Origin: Plecoglossus altivelis
Lineage: Eukaryota; Chordata; Actinopteri; Osmeriformes; Plecoglossidae
Length of the DNA stretch: 64,000 nucleotides
Direction: 5' to 3'
Assembly (NCBI GenBank): GCA_036571765.1
Contig: BROE01000011.1
Location: 11,776,415-11,840,414 of the forward strand
The notes under the pieces are model-generated. The model worked only from the letters and a program-made list of their open reading frames with translations. It did not search any database and was not told the origin of the DNA. Positions within the stretch are counted from its first letter, which is position 1. Each line of letters opens with the position of its first letter. A program made the position numbers and the translations under genes. Below are positions 11,420-23,078 of this stretch, in pieces.

Positions 11420-12060
11420 GAATAATTCACCATATGGCACAATACCTCAAGGGCTTCCAAAAACTGGTGTGTCATTCCGGCCTGCTGTACGCATCCATCT
11501 CCTCGTCTTTCTGGAAACTTCCAAAGATAAGAGAACGACACGTTTCCATACAAGCTCCTTAATACCTCCTCAATATCTCCTCTCTACGATGTCGTCACGA
11601 ACGACGCAAAAATGCAACTTCAGTGCCTTTCTATAGCCTTCATTTGAGACCAGAGGGACTGAAACATACAGTATTCATGGACCTCACCTTGTCGATCTAG
11701 ATTGTTGTATATGTACTGTATATATTTAGTGAACCCTGAGGCCTGTAAAGTCCCCAGCTCAGGGGCCGATCCGCTGCCAATTCAAGCCGACTGACAAAGC
11801 GTGTAAATGGGTCACCCAGACGGTGAATAACAGTCACTTCCAACAGTAACGGAGACATGAAACTGAGGTTGAAACGGAGACTTTCTGACACCCAAGTTTG
11901 GACGAAGGTCTTAGAACGTTCGCACGCCTTCGATCGTCACTGGACGGCAGCCATCTTGGACATGGCTGACGTTGTTTTTTTAGGTGGCATTACATATTCA
12001 TCTCACAACACTTTAGGATGAATAAAAGATCAACAAATGATTTAGAGGAAGCCACCCCTC
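11420..12060. other. Intronic unique sequence
   Basis: Unique sequence without a recognisable gene. A C-rich run at 12054-12086 follows it. Confidence 0.5.
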
Positions 12061-12317
12061 CCCCCTCCCCCCTCCCCCCCTCCCCGGCGGGGCAGTGAAG
12101 CATGAGCTCCTGCGGCCGTCTGGGGTGAGTGACGAGTCACGATGAGTCAAGATGGCCGACCTCGGTAACTCTGTTTTCTATTAAAGTCCCTTTTAACAGC
12201 CCGGACACAGGTCTTTACTGAATGGCAATGAGTATGCCGCCCCCTGCTTGGTGGGAAATACGGCCTGCGTGCCGCTGTTGGATTGATCACGCTTTCTGGA
12301 ATCAATACCCCCCACTA

Positions 12318-12482
12318 CCACACACACACACACAAACACACAGCCCCACCACACATCTCTCCCCTCCACACACACACACACAGCCCCACCACACATCCCT
12401 CCCCTCCCCTCCACACACACACACAGACCCATCACACATCCCCCCTCCACACACACACACACATACACACACACACACACGT
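12318..12482 (+). repeat. Minisatellite of CA plus CCCCACCACACATC
   Basis: Three longer units of (CA)n followed by GCCCCACCACACATC or a variant and a CCCTCC block, then a plain CA run. The unit is about 45-50 bp. Confidence 0.75.
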
Positions 12483-12946
12483 GCACACTGCAACAAGGCC
12501 AACACACAAAGGAGGCCATTAGAAAGTATTACCACTGAGTAGAGCTATAGTGTGAGTTCAAGTGTATCAGAGTTAAGAAGGTTTTGGGGGAATTTCAAAT
12601 AGGTTCATTTAGCTTTGTGCTCTGAGAAATTCATTCTCATCTGCGTGGAAGAGATTGTGCACAATATCACGTAACATCAGTACGTTGTGATCAAGTTAAC
12701 CTGTTTTGGTGTCGTAAAAATATAAGGTATAAGGTTAAAACTTGAACCATCTTTTTGACCGACAGGAAATATTCTGAAAACCTTTCCTGGTTCATTTTTA
12801 TTCAAAAAATCTAGTAAAATATTTAAATCATCATATTTCCACGATGATGAAACCTCGGTAAAGGAATAGTTCTTTTTACACACGAAATCCTCATCTTTCA
12901 ATCAGTCCCTTCGTTTCTTTCGCTTGTTCTAGTCTTTCCTTCTTAT

Positions 12947-13152
12947 TCTCTCTCTCTCCCTCCCTCCCTCTACTCTCTCCCATCTCTCTATCTCCCTCCC
13001 TCCTCTCCTCTCTCTCTCCCCCTCTCTCCCTCTCTCTCTCCTCTCTCTCTCTCTCCCTCTCTCTCCTCTCTCTCTCTCTCCCTCTCTCCCTTTCTCTCTC
13101 CCTCTCTCTCTCCCTCTCCCTCCCCCTCCCTCCCCCCCCCTCTCTCTCTCTG
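12947..13152 (+). repeat. (CT)n / CCCT-rich array
   Basis: About 205 bp of TCTC and TCCCTC repeats. The gene-strand transcript would be purine-rich here, unlike most other arrays in this intron. Confidence 0.85.
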
Positions 13153-14027
13153 GTCTCCGTTAGTCCAGGTCTTTGAGAACAGGCTACGACCCGCCGTAGC
13201 GACAAGCGCAGTCTATAAATCACCTTTCCCCCACTGTCAGCGCGACGCGCTCTGAGATGAGACAATGGCCATTATATCATAAGCACTGCGGAGTCCGGCT
13301 CCATCTGCTTGGCTCTCTGAAACCACGCGACTCCCAAGTATGTCATGTTTTTCGTCATCGTTAGCCGCGCGCTACCACGCCATTTAAGACTCGTTTTCAG
13401 TCCATTTGGTAGCCTAAAGAGTGGAGAGGCTAGCGCTAAGCCTAGCTAATGCTAACCTGATGTGACAGAGTGGACTTGTAGTTGACACACTACACAAAAG
13501 GGTGGCGTTAATGTCATGAAAAAAGAATAGCAGTTTTTTCCTACATCGAATATCTAATAGGAAAAAAGCCTTTATTGTCCTGTGGGTCTTCCTATGCCAA
13601 GGTGAAAATATGATCTTGTAGGTTAGTTTATCACAACTCTACATACAAAATCTCTATACGAAATACTTTTTAATTAGATTTTCTTTCTCGGGAAAATATA
13701 GCAGTTTCTGGTTTGGAGGGATTCATTGTCCCTGAACAGCAGTTTAAAGTTCAAAACTCCACAATAAGTTGTGTAACCCTCCAAATTGCCTTTCATTTTC
13801 AAATTACCCACCAGCTGAATTGATGGACTCGATTCATATTTAATAGTCAAATGGAAAACTAGTAGATTGGTTGTTTTGCTTTAAACGTGTCCCTCTGAAG
13901 TCACCTGTGTTAGTCCCCTGACTGTTACTTCCAAACCTTAACAACAGCTGCTCGCATTGCCTAGCAACAACCACTTGATGGATGACCCAAAAGATAGATA
14001 ATTACCATAAATCATTCCCTTTCTGGG
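13153..14027. other. Intronic unique sequence
   Basis: About 870 bp of unique DNA, AT-rich from 13500 on. It holds no gene and no clear element. The run of AGCTAATGCTAAC-type words near 13430-13460 is common in fish DNA. Confidence 0.45.
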
Positions 14028-14029
14028 GG

Positions 14030-14426
14030 AGGGAGGAGGAGAGTGGAAGGATGAAGAGAGGGGGAGAGACAGAAAAGGGGAGAGAGAGAGAAGGAAAAGA
14101 GAGAGGAAGAGAGAGAGGGAGGGAGAGATAGAGGGCGAAAGAGAGGCAGAGAGAGCAGGAGAGAGAGAGAGGGAAAGAGAGAGGGAGAAAGAGAGGGAGG
14201 GAGAGAGGGAGAGAGAGAGGGAGGGAGAGAGAGAAAGGAAAGAGAGAGGGAGAAAGAGAGGGAGAGGAAACCAGGAGAGGATGAGAGAGAGAGAGAGGAG
14301 GGAGAGAGGAGAAAGAGAGAGGGAGAGAGAGAGAGGCGAGAGAGAAAGAAAGAGAGAGAGAGAGGGAGAGAGAGAGGGGGAGAGAGAGGGGGAGAGAAAG
14401 AGAGAGGGAGAGAGAAGAAAAAAACA
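14030..14426 (+). repeat. (GA)n rich array
   Basis: About 400 bp of near-pure purine on the plus strand (GAGAGAGAGGGAGA type). The tshz1 pre-mRNA would carry a CU tract of the same length. Confidence 0.9.
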
Positions 14427-14750
14427 GCTTGCTCAGATACTTGCTTTGACCCCAGAGGAGAAGAGATGTTTTTGTCTGAGGCAAGGGTTAAACCAAAACC
14501 TATGACAGTTACTGGTTAGAATCCTGTTCCGTGATTGGACGATCCCTCATGCCCAATCAGCTTTATGTAACAGATACCTCAGCCAATGGCACTTAAGGTT
14601 ATTCTAAAAGGTTCTTTTCTACTAGGTTATAGTGAGCGGGCGGGGTTGTGAATGGGTCTAATCCTATGAATAGAGTTGTAAAATGAAACTTGATCAAATG
14701 AATCACTGAACAAAACTTGAGGAGAGTACAGATCAGGAATACAAAGTGGA

Positions 14751-15003
14751 AGGAAGAGAGGGAGGGAGGGAGGGAGGGAGGGAGCGAGGGAGGGAGGGAC
14801 AGAGGGAGGGTGAATTGTTATGAGAATTATGATTTAGTAGGAGGGAGGGAGAGTTAGAGAAAGAGATGACTTAGAGAGAGGAGAGAGAGTGAAAGGAGAG
14901 TGGATTTAGAGAGAGAGAGGGTTGGACCAAGGAGAGATAGAGAGTAAGAAAGAGAATAGGGAGCTATAAAGAGAGAGAGGGAGAGTGCGGAGTTCGAGAG
15001 AAA
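14751..15003 (+). repeat. (GGGA)n and GA-rich array
   Basis: A clean (GGGA)n core at about 14757-14810, then looser GA-rich DNA with GAGAGAGAGG blocks. Confidence 0.8.
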
Positions 15004-15119
15004 ATGAAGAAAATGATAGGGCAGGGGGTTAGCAAGAGGTCATGACCTCACCAGTTCTGTCTAGCTGGGTCTGGTTGCACAATAACCCATCGATCACTCT
15101 TCCCTGTGCCGTCACACAA

Positions 15120-15298
15120 ACATACACACACTTCCTTGTGCTGTAACACACACACACACTTCCTTGTGCTGTAACACACACACACACACACTTCCTTGTG
15201 CTGTAACACACACACACACATTTCCTTGTGCTGTAACACACACACACACATTTCTTTGTGCTGTAACACACACACACAAACACACTTCCTTGTGCCAT
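15120..15298 (+). repeat. Minisatellite, TTCCTTGTGCTGTAA plus CA
   Basis: Six copies of a unit of about 30 bp: (CA)n followed by CTTCCTTGTGCTGTAA. Units differ by CA length and single substitutions (TTTCTTTGTGCTGTAA). Confidence 0.9.
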
Positions 15299-15349
15299 TA
15301 GGCCTCCCCTCAAAGGTACCGCCAGCATTGTACACTAAGGAACAAAACA

Positions 15350-15656
15350 CACACAGGACACACTCTCGCTACGCACACACACACACACACAAACACAGGA
15401 CATACTCTTGCTACACACACACGCAGCATCACTCTGGCTACACACACACACATGCAGGGCACACTCTTGCTACGCAAACACACACATACACACACACACA
15501 CACACACAGGACACACTCTTGCTACACACACACACACAGGACACACACTTGCTACACACACACACAGGACACACTTATGCTACACACACACGCACGCAGG
15601 ACACACTCTTGCTACACACACACACGCAGGACACACACTTGCTACACACACACACA
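15350..15656 (+). repeat. Minisatellite, AGGACACACTCTTGCTA plus CA
   Basis: About nine copies of a unit of 30-40 bp: AGGACACACTCTTGCTAC followed by (CA)n. It is a different unit from the neighbour at 15120 but has the same design, a 15-18 bp unique core plus CA spacer. Confidence 0.9.
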
Positions 15657-16039
15657 TGTCCCTGAAACTGCTCCCCTCTCTCTGCGGGAAGGACCAGAGC
15701 CTTCGGATGAGTTAGATTAGAAGCAGCCTGTCGCACACACAGATCATGAACATCTTGGAAAGCAACTCATGTGAACAGAGTCCCCCGTCAGTCAGGCCCT
15801 AACAGGATATGACACGACAGTAATGGCCTGCTTACCTGACAACAGTTATTGTACAGAATACGATCCCTAAATGGGCTAACATCGCAAAAGCAGAGATACA
15901 AATGGGATAATGAAACACTCACTGGACAGAAGGACTGTGTGGATGAGAGAGTGTGTGTGTATGAGAGAAAGAGACTGAATGTGCGAGTAAGAATGTGTGT
16001 GCGAGAGTGAAACAGTGAGACATACAGATAGTGTGTGTG

Positions 16040-16806
16040 AGTTTCAGAGAGACAATGTGTGTGTTTCAGAGAAAGAGAGTGTTTCAGAGAGAGAGAGTGT
16101 GAGTTTCAGAGAGAATGTGTGTGTTTTTTAGAGAGAGAATGTGTGTGTTTCAGAGAGAGTATGTGTGTCAGAGAGAGAAAGTGTGTGTTTCAGAGAGAGA
16201 GAGAGAGTGTTTCAGAGAGAGAGTGTGTGTGTCAGAGAGAGAGTGTGTGTTTCAGAGAGAGTGTGTGTTCAGAGAGAGAAAGTGTGTGTTTCAGAGAGAA
16301 GACAGTGTTTCAGAAGAGAGTGTGTTTTCAGAGAGAGAGTGTGTTGTTTCAGAGAGAGTTGTGTTTAGAGAGTGCTAGTTTTCAGAGAGAGAGAAAGCAG
16401 AGTGTGTGTCAGAGAGTGTGTGTTTCAGAGAGGGTGAGTGAGTGTGCGTGCGTGCAAGCATGCGTGTGTGTGTGCGCGAGAGAGAGTGTGTGTTTCAGAG
16501 AGTGTGTGTTTCAGAGAGTGCCCGTTTCCGAGAGTGCGCGTTTCAGAGAGTGCGCGTTTCAGAGAGTGCGCGTTTCAGAGAGTGCGCGTTTCAGAGAGTG
16601 TGTGTTTCAGAGAGTGTGTGTGTTTCAGAGAGAGTGTGTGTTTCAGAGAGAGAGTGTGTGTTTCAGAGAGAGTGTGTGTTTCAGAGAGTGTGTGTTTCAG
16701 AGAGAGAGAGTGTGTGCAAACGAGAGTGTGTGTGTGTGAAGAGTGTGTGTTTCAGAGAGAGTGTGTGTTTCAGAGAGTGTGTGTGTTTCAGAGAGAGTGT
16801 GAGTTT
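16040..16806 (+). repeat. Minisatellite, GTGTGTTTCAGAGAGA
   Basis: About 770 bp made of roughly 16-20 bp units GTGTGTTTCAGAGAGA with variable GA and TG lengths. A CGCGTTTCAGAGAGTG variant is expanded at about 16525-16600. It yields a long open frame of Cys-Phe-Arg-Glu repeats that I regard as spurious. Confidence 0.9.
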
Positions 16807-16931
16807 CCTAAAGACCATGACAGTGAGCTAACAAAAGAGGAAGAGAGGGAGGAGCCCTGAAGGAAGGAAGACAGTAAATCATGAACTAGGGAAGAAAAGA
16901 GGAGGGGGGATCAATAGCTACACTTTAGATT

Positions 16932-17185
16932 GTCTGTGTCTGTGTGTGTATGTGTGTGTGTGTGTGTCTGTGTGGCGTGTCTGTGTGTGTGTAAGTCTGT
17001 GTGTGTGTCGGTGTGTGTGTGTCTATGTGTGTATGCGTCTGTGTGTGTGTCTATGTCTGTGTGCGTGTCTGTGTGTGTGAGTGTCTATGTATGTGTGTGT
17101 CTGTGTGTGTGTCTGTGTGTGTGAGTGTGTGTGTGTGTGTCTGTGTGTGCCTGTGTGTGTGTGTGTCTGTGTGTGTCTGTGTGCA
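16932..17185 (+). repeat. Interrupted (TG)n
   Basis: About 250 bp of TG with CTGTGTGTGTCTATG interruptions. Confidence 0.85.
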
Positions 17186-17276
17186 AGTAAATTTGATACG
17201 GCCCCTTGGTAGCACCAGAAAACAACATTTGGTAACGCATCATTAACAACTTAAGAGTTTCAGCAGTTTTACAGGT

Positions 17277-17298
17277 AAAGAAGAAGGAAGAGAGAGAT

Positions 17299-17346
<48 letters not shown>

Positions 17347-17456
17347 AAGAGAGAAAGAAAGAGAGAGGGGAGAGTAGAAATAGGAGAGAAAATAAAGGAG
17401 AGAAGGAAAGAGAGGAGAGCGAGAGAGAGAAAAAAGGAGAGGGGTAAGAGAGGACA
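17277..17456 (+). repeat. (GA)n rich array
   Basis: About 180 bp of GA repeats with ATAGAGAG and AAAGAGAG interruptions. Confidence 0.85.
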
Positions 17457-17596
17457 CAGACAGGAAGCCATCCTTCAACACAACATCATATCTCCGAGGG
17501 CAGACGGACAACAAGAACATTCTAGAAACGGAGACAAAAAGAGTCCACCTCCCAGGCTAGGAAACTTTTCTACAATCTCCCAAAGTGCCCTTTAAG

Positions 17597-17960
17597 CACA
17601 CACACACACAACACACACACACACACACATACAACACACATTCACACACAACAATACCACACACACACACACACACACACACACCACACACACACAGTAC
17701 ATCACACCACTCATACACAATGTCTCTGTCTTCCTCTGTCTTACACACACACACAAAGACACACAAAGACACACACAGACACACACACATACAGTACAAT
17801 CTACCAACACACACACACAAATATATATATATACACACATATAAAACACACATGTACAAGTAACCACACACACATATACAGTACATCACACCACTCATAC
17901 ACAATGTCTCTGTCTTCCTCGGTCTAACACAGACACACACAAACACAGACACACACACAC
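17597..17960 (+). repeat. (CA)n with a 184-bp tandem duplication
   Basis: Two CA blocks, each containing a near-identical segment of more than 50 bp starting GTACATCACACCACTCATAC and continuing ACAATGTCTCTGTCTTCCTC. It occurs at 17697 and again at 17881, so the offset is 184 bp. Only a few bases differ. Confidence 0.85.
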
Positions 17961-18029
17961 AAACACACACACACCAGCCATATGTACTGTCTCTCCAGCC
18001 TCTCTCTCTCCCACACACACACAGGAACA

Positions 18030-18200
18030 TTCTTGTCGTGCTTTGCTAGACTCCATGAGTTGCAATAATACCCCACCAACTCAGCCCTCCGCTGATAAAT
18101 AGCACCATAACTCTGATATCCGCAATCAATCTCTGCTTTAAACACACATCCATCTTCAGTAACGTTGATGGCGGGGCAGGCAGGGGCGCAACGAGGGCTA
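18030..18200. promoter_or_regulatory. Candidate conserved non-coding element
   Basis: An island of unique sequence between CA and TG/GA arrays with HOX/PBX-like words (CTGATAAATAG, CGCAATCAATC) and TGCTTTAAA. The minus strand is open here but codes nothing I recognise. Confidence 0.35.
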
Positions 18201-18321
18201 CGTGACTGTGTTTGACCTCGGAACAGCAATATTCCTGCGGAGGGCATGTGCTGTGTCTGTGTGTTGTGTGAATGTGTGTATTTAGGGGGTAGGGACAGTG
18301 CATTATGGCTATGTCAGGTGG

Positions 18322-18329
18322 TTGTGTGC

Positions 18330-18360
<31 letters not shown>

Positions 18361-18404
18361 CAGAGAGAGAGAGACGAGAGAGAGAGAGAGAAGAGAGAGA
18401 GACG
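18322..18404 (+). repeat. (TG)n followed by (GA)n
   Basis: A compound microsatellite. Confidence 0.8.
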
Positions 18405-18477
18405 GTTGGAATGAGTGATGCCTGTCAGCTTGCATCTGGCAGCAAAAATAAATTAGTCTTATGAAGACCAAAATGAA

Positions 18478-18714
18478 AGGCTGGGAGCAGAGAGAAGGGA
18501 GAGGAGAGAAGAGGGGAGGAGAGAAGAGAGCAGGAGAAGAGGAGGAGTAAGGGAGGGAGAGAGAAAAGAAAGATGAAGGGGGAAGAAGAGAGAGAATGGG
18601 GAGAGGACTAGGGGAATGAAAGAAGGAGCAGGGGGTGAGGGGAGGGGGATGAGGTGAGGGGGATGAGGAGAGAGGAAGAGAGAGGGAGAGAGGAGAGAGC
18701 GATAGTGGGGAGTG
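18478..18714 (+). repeat. Purine-rich GA/GGGGA tract
   Basis: About 235 bp of imperfect AG-rich DNA with GGGGATGAGG-type units. Confidence 0.75.
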
Positions 18715-18933
18715 AAGCTGTGTGTATGGAGATTCAAACGCGAGACGCCTCCAGGTGTCTGTGAATCAAAAGAGATAGTGAGAAGAAGCAGCATACTGGA
18801 TCTTCTGTTGGCGCCTGCTATCCAAGCTGGGTGGTTTTATCCAACCGTGTGTTGGTAGGTTTGAACTCTGTGTGCAGGAGTGTTCACAGTCTTTAGCTGC
18901 TTAAGCTGTCCCATGCCTCGCTTGCATCTCATC

Positions 18934-19660
18934 TGTGTGTGTGTATGTGTGTGTGTGTATGTGTGTGTGTGTGTGTGTGTATGGGTGTGGTTGTACTGTA
19001 TGGTATGGTGTGGTGTGTGGGTGTGTGTGGTGAGTATGTGTGGTGTGTAACTGTGGTGTGTGGTGTGGTATGTGTGTGTGTGTATGTGTTGTGTTGTCAT
19101 GTTGATGTGTGTAGTGTGTGGTGTGTGTGTGTGTGTGATGTGGTGTGTGTGTATGTGTGTGTGTGTGTATGTGAGTACGTGTGTGTGTATGCGTGTGGAA
19201 ACGAGAGGTGCATGGCATGTGACGTGGTGCGTGTGGTTGCATGGTGTGAGACAGAGAGAGAGATAGTGTGTGTGTGTTAAGAGAGAGTGTGTGTGTGTAG
19301 AGGGTGTGTGTAAGAGAGAGTGTGTGTAAGAGAGAGGTTGTGTGTGTGTACGTGTAAGAGAGAGATAGTGTGAGTGTGTAAGAGAAGAGATAGTTTGTGT
19401 TGTGGTGTGTGTGTGTTTTAAATAAATGAGAGAGATGAGTGTGGGTGGTGTAAGCAGAGAGTAGTGTTGGTGTACGTGTGTAAAGACAGCAGTAGTCGTG
19501 TGTGTGTGTGTGTGTTTTTGTGTTTTTGTGTTTTTGTGTGTGTGTACGTGTGTAAGACAGAGTGTGTGTGTGTGTGTAAGACAGAGAATAGTGTGTGTGT
19601 GTGTGTGTTAAGACAGAGATAGTGTGTGTACGTGTGTAAGACAGAGATAGTGTGTGTGTA
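18934..19660 (+). repeat. Compound (TG)n array
   Basis: About 720 bp of TG with TGTGGTG, TAAGAGAGAG and TAAGACAGAGATAG interruptions, the largest TG block in the intron. Its right half is a minisatellite of GTAAGACAGAGATAGTGTGT units. Confidence 0.85.
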
Positions 19661-19885
19661 CCACGATCTGGCCTGTGCTGAGCACTGAGAGCTCTCAGGG
19701 GCTTTGTCATGTGGCTGTCCGTTCCTTCCCAAGGCCTGGCCTCCCTTTTGATAAATGACATGTGTCATTCTGTCAGCCCCTACCATGGGGCCTGGGGGGC
19801 CCCACACTGATGTATGGCCCTGCTAGCTAAAGGAAATCAGACCTTTCTGGCAGAGCCCCTGAGAACACGGCCTTTCATACGAGAC

Positions 19886-20232
19886 GGTGTGTGTGTGGGG
19901 TGTGGTGTGTGTGAGGGGTGTAGTATGTGAGTGTGTGTGTGTGGAGGTGTGAGGTGAGGGCTGTGTGTGTGTGGGGGGGGAGTGTGTGTGTGTGAGGGTG
20001 TGTGTGTGTGTGTGTGGGGAGTGTGGGAGAGAGGTGTGTGTGTATGAGAGAGAAAGTGTGTGTGTTTGTGTGTGGGGGGGGTGTGTGTGTGTGGAGAGTG
20101 GTATGTGGTGCTGTGGGTGGGGTGTGTGTTGTGAAGGTGTGTGTGTGTGTGGGTGTGTGTGTGGGGGGGGTGTGGTGGGGGCGGTAGGGATTTGTGGTGC
20201 ATGACAGAGAATGTGTGTGTCTGTGTGCGTCA
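19886..20232 (+). repeat. TG array with G-runs
   Basis: TG repeats broken by GGGGGG, GGGGTGTGG and GAGGTGTGAGG. The repeated G-runs on the plus strand make it a potential quadruplex region. Confidence 0.8.
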
Positions 20233-20469
20233 GGGGGTTATGTGTGTCAGGTCAAGATTGGATGATAAGTTAGCTTTCTGCTGTGCATGGGAGTGTGCAG
20301 ACACATGTATACACACATTCGTACTCACACACACACACATGTTTGAGCGGAACGAAAATGCATTCTGCATCTAACTGTATTTACGAAAGCAACTGGGCTC
20401 AGCTTTCGAACAGTACGGTATTCTTTCTGTGTCCTTGTCTTAGTTCCTACACCTCAACAGACTTGTTCG

Positions 20470-20550
20470 TCCTGTTTGTGGTGTTGTGTGTGTGTGGTAA
20501 TGTGTTGTTTGTGTGCGTCTGTGGTGTGTGCTTGTGTGTGTACACAGAAC
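20470..20550 (+). repeat. Interrupted (TG)n
   Basis: Short TG-rich stretch with TTGTG interruptions. Confidence 0.6.
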
Positions 20551-20620
20551 CTGTCAAGATACTCTAGCAGAAGGAGACAAATCATCGTCATAGCCTTCCC
20601 AGCTGTTCCCAGACAATTGT

Positions 20621-20783
20621 GGTGTGAGGGGAGAGAAAGAGAAGAGGGGAGGAGAGAGGAGAACAAAGAGGGAGGAGGGAGAGAGAAAGAGGAAGCAGGG
20701 CCAGGAAGGAAGAGGGGGAGGGAAGGAGGGTAGAGGGTGGGAGAGAGGAGAGAGGAGTTGATGGAGGAGAGAGGAGAGGAAAA
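20621..20783 (+). repeat. Purine-rich GA tract
   Basis: AG-rich imperfect repeat of about 160 bp. Confidence 0.75.
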
Positions 20784-21511
20784 GGCTTCATGTCAAAGCT
20801 TCAATGCTGGTGACACTTCCCCAGAAACGAGGGTGAGCTGAACCGGAGTCAGACACAGGGCTGGTGGCACCGATGCGCTCAGCACACCGAACACCACCAC
20901 GCACGACCCACACAGCACACACCAGGAACGACACCCCACAGCAACGCAAACAACACATCAAGCCTGGGCCAATCAAACGCACCATGCATTAGCTTGAACC
21001 CAAGAGAACCTGGCCAAAGACACAGCAGGACACAGGGAGACGGCGTGAATCAACTATGTTTAGCCCGCGTGCTTCTCACTGCTAACATCTCGCCTTCTCA
21101 CCACACAGGGCAGCACAGGCGATAAACACACATTAACACCACAACAACTACAATACAACAACAACACATCACAGCAACATCAACGCACACATAACAACAG
21201 TGAAAGACAAGTTGGAGTGCATGCTACAAATTGTCCCAGAATCGTGACTCATATGGCCTGGAACACACACCATAATAATACCATTCCTCAGTCACACTAG
21301 GCAGGAGCCACCACACACAGACCACATGTAGAAAAATCACACAAACACAGCAACAAACACTGGCACTCAAACACACAAGAACGTACGCGTACATACTGTA
21401 GGCTGTTAGCTAAAGCAAACATTTTTAAGGATCTGTTGTGTGGTGGTCGTTCACAGAAACATTCTCACTAAACCATCATGCTGCTTACTTTTCAAGCTGA
21501 AGTTCTTTAAA

Positions 21512-21765
21512 CAGACACACACACACACACAAACAGACACGCAATACCATACACGACCCAGAAGCATATCTCACAGACATCACACGCACACGCTCACACA
21601 AACACTCACACAAACACACGCACAAACACACACAAACACATGCACACACACGCACAAACACACACACAAACCCACACAAAAACACACACAAAAACACTCA
21701 AACACCCTACAGAAACATTACTCAAACACACTCAAACACACACAAACACACTCACGCACATTAGT
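21512..21765 (+). repeat. (CA)n with CAAACACA units
   Basis: CA repeat interspersed with CAAACACAC and CTCAAACACAC units. Confidence 0.8.
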
Positions 21766-21913
21766 GGGGGCAGCCTCCCACCTGGAGGTCGTGAACTCTG
21801 GGTGACCTGGTTTGCTCAGGAGCCAGGCTCTTACTCCCAGGGAAACAGTGAGAGAAAAAACCATCATTAAGTAGTGAGTGATGAGTGGCAGTCATGGGTG
21901 ACCTCCTCTGGGT

Positions 21914-22089
21914 CCTCTCTCTCTCTCTCTCTCATACCCTCTCTCTCTTCCCCCTGCCTCTCGCTTCTCACCCCCTCCCTTCTCTCTTCTCCCTTCTCTC
22001 TCCTCCTCTTCTCGCTCCTCAACCCTCTCTCTCTCTCTCTCTTCTCTCCCTGCCTCTCTCTCCCTCATCTCCTCTTCACTCCTCCCTCC

Positions 22090-22120
<31 letters not shown>

Positions 22121-22165
22121 CCTCCCCTCTCTCTCCCACTCGGCCCCTCCCTCTTTCTTCCATCT
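21914..22165 (+). repeat. (CT)n rich array
   Basis: CT repeat with CCCTCC and TCTTCTC interruptions. Confidence 0.8.
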
Positions 22166-22204
22166 GATTCTATCCTCTCTAGTTCGCACACAGACACGAC
22201 AGTC

Positions 22205-22555
22205 TCCTGCCCCTCCTCTCCTTTTCATGCTTTCTTCTCTGACTGCTCTCGCCCTCGTCTCCCTCGTCTCTCTTTCCCTCTCTCTTCTTTTCTCCTCTCA
22301 TATCTTATCTTCTCTCCTCCTCTCCCCACCCCCCCCCACCCCAACCCCCCCAGCCCCCCTCCCTCCCTGCTCCTTGCTATCCTTCTCCTGTTCCTCTCTT
22401 GTTCCCTGGCCCTCTCCCTCCCCCCTCGCCTCCCCCCATATCCCACCTCCTTCTTCTCCCTCTTACCCCCTTCCTCCTCCTCCCCAGCGCTCTCCTTCCT
22501 TTTCTTTCTCCTTTGCTCTCTCTTTTTTCCCTTCTCTACCTCCCTCTTTCTCTGC
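22205..22555 (+). repeat. Pyrimidine-rich CT/CCCC tract
   Basis: Continues the previous array after about 40 bp of mixed sequence. It contains a C-rich block at 22325-22365. Confidence 0.75.
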
Positions 22556-22673
22556 AGCACTTATCCAGGCTGTGTGGATCCACACAGACAGACACCTCGT
22601 CTATAGAGACATGTAATTGCTCCTCCATCTAAACAAAATGGAACCAGGGTGTAAAGGACTGTACCTTCACATA

Positions 22674-22866
22674 CGGTGTGTGTGTGTGTGTGTGTGTGTT
22701 GTGTGTAAAGAAGTCATGTGATGTGGTGTGACTGATCCACCCTGGCTGGAACACAGAAACACACAAAACGGAGCAGATGCCACCAGGAGTGTGTGTGTGG
22801 GTGTGTGTGTGGGCGTGTGCTGTGTAGTAGGTGTGGTTGTGTGCGTGTGTTGTGTCATGCCTGTGT
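22674..22866 (+). repeat. Two short (TG)n blocks
   Basis: A TG run at 22674-22707 and a TG/GGGTG run at 22788-22866, separated by unique sequence. Confidence 0.7.
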
Positions 22867-22926
22867 GTGGTGCGTACACAGTGGAGTGCCCACAGAGAGT
22901 CAACACCGGAAGGACAGTGGTGTTCT

Positions 22927-23043
22927 GAGGAAGGGGGGAGGGAGGGAGAGGGAAGAGAGGAAAGGAGGGAGAGAGGGAAAGAGAGAGAGAGGGAAAGACA
23001 GAGGGAAGGAGGGAGAGAGGGAAAGAGAGAGTGAGGGAGGGAT

Positions 23044-23078
<35 letters not shown>

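Noticed and set aside
15120..15656. A CRISPR-like array of repeats and spacers
   Set aside because: The alternating parts are CA microsatellite and a repeated core, with no unique spacers, in vertebrate DNA.
16059..16739. A 226-codon frame of Cys-Phe-Arg-Glu repeats
   Set aside because: It is only the translation of a GTGTGTTTCAGAGAGA minisatellite.
18901..19761. A 286-codon His/Thr-rich frame on the minus strand
   Set aside because: It is the translation of a TG/CA array, which lacks stops in several frames.
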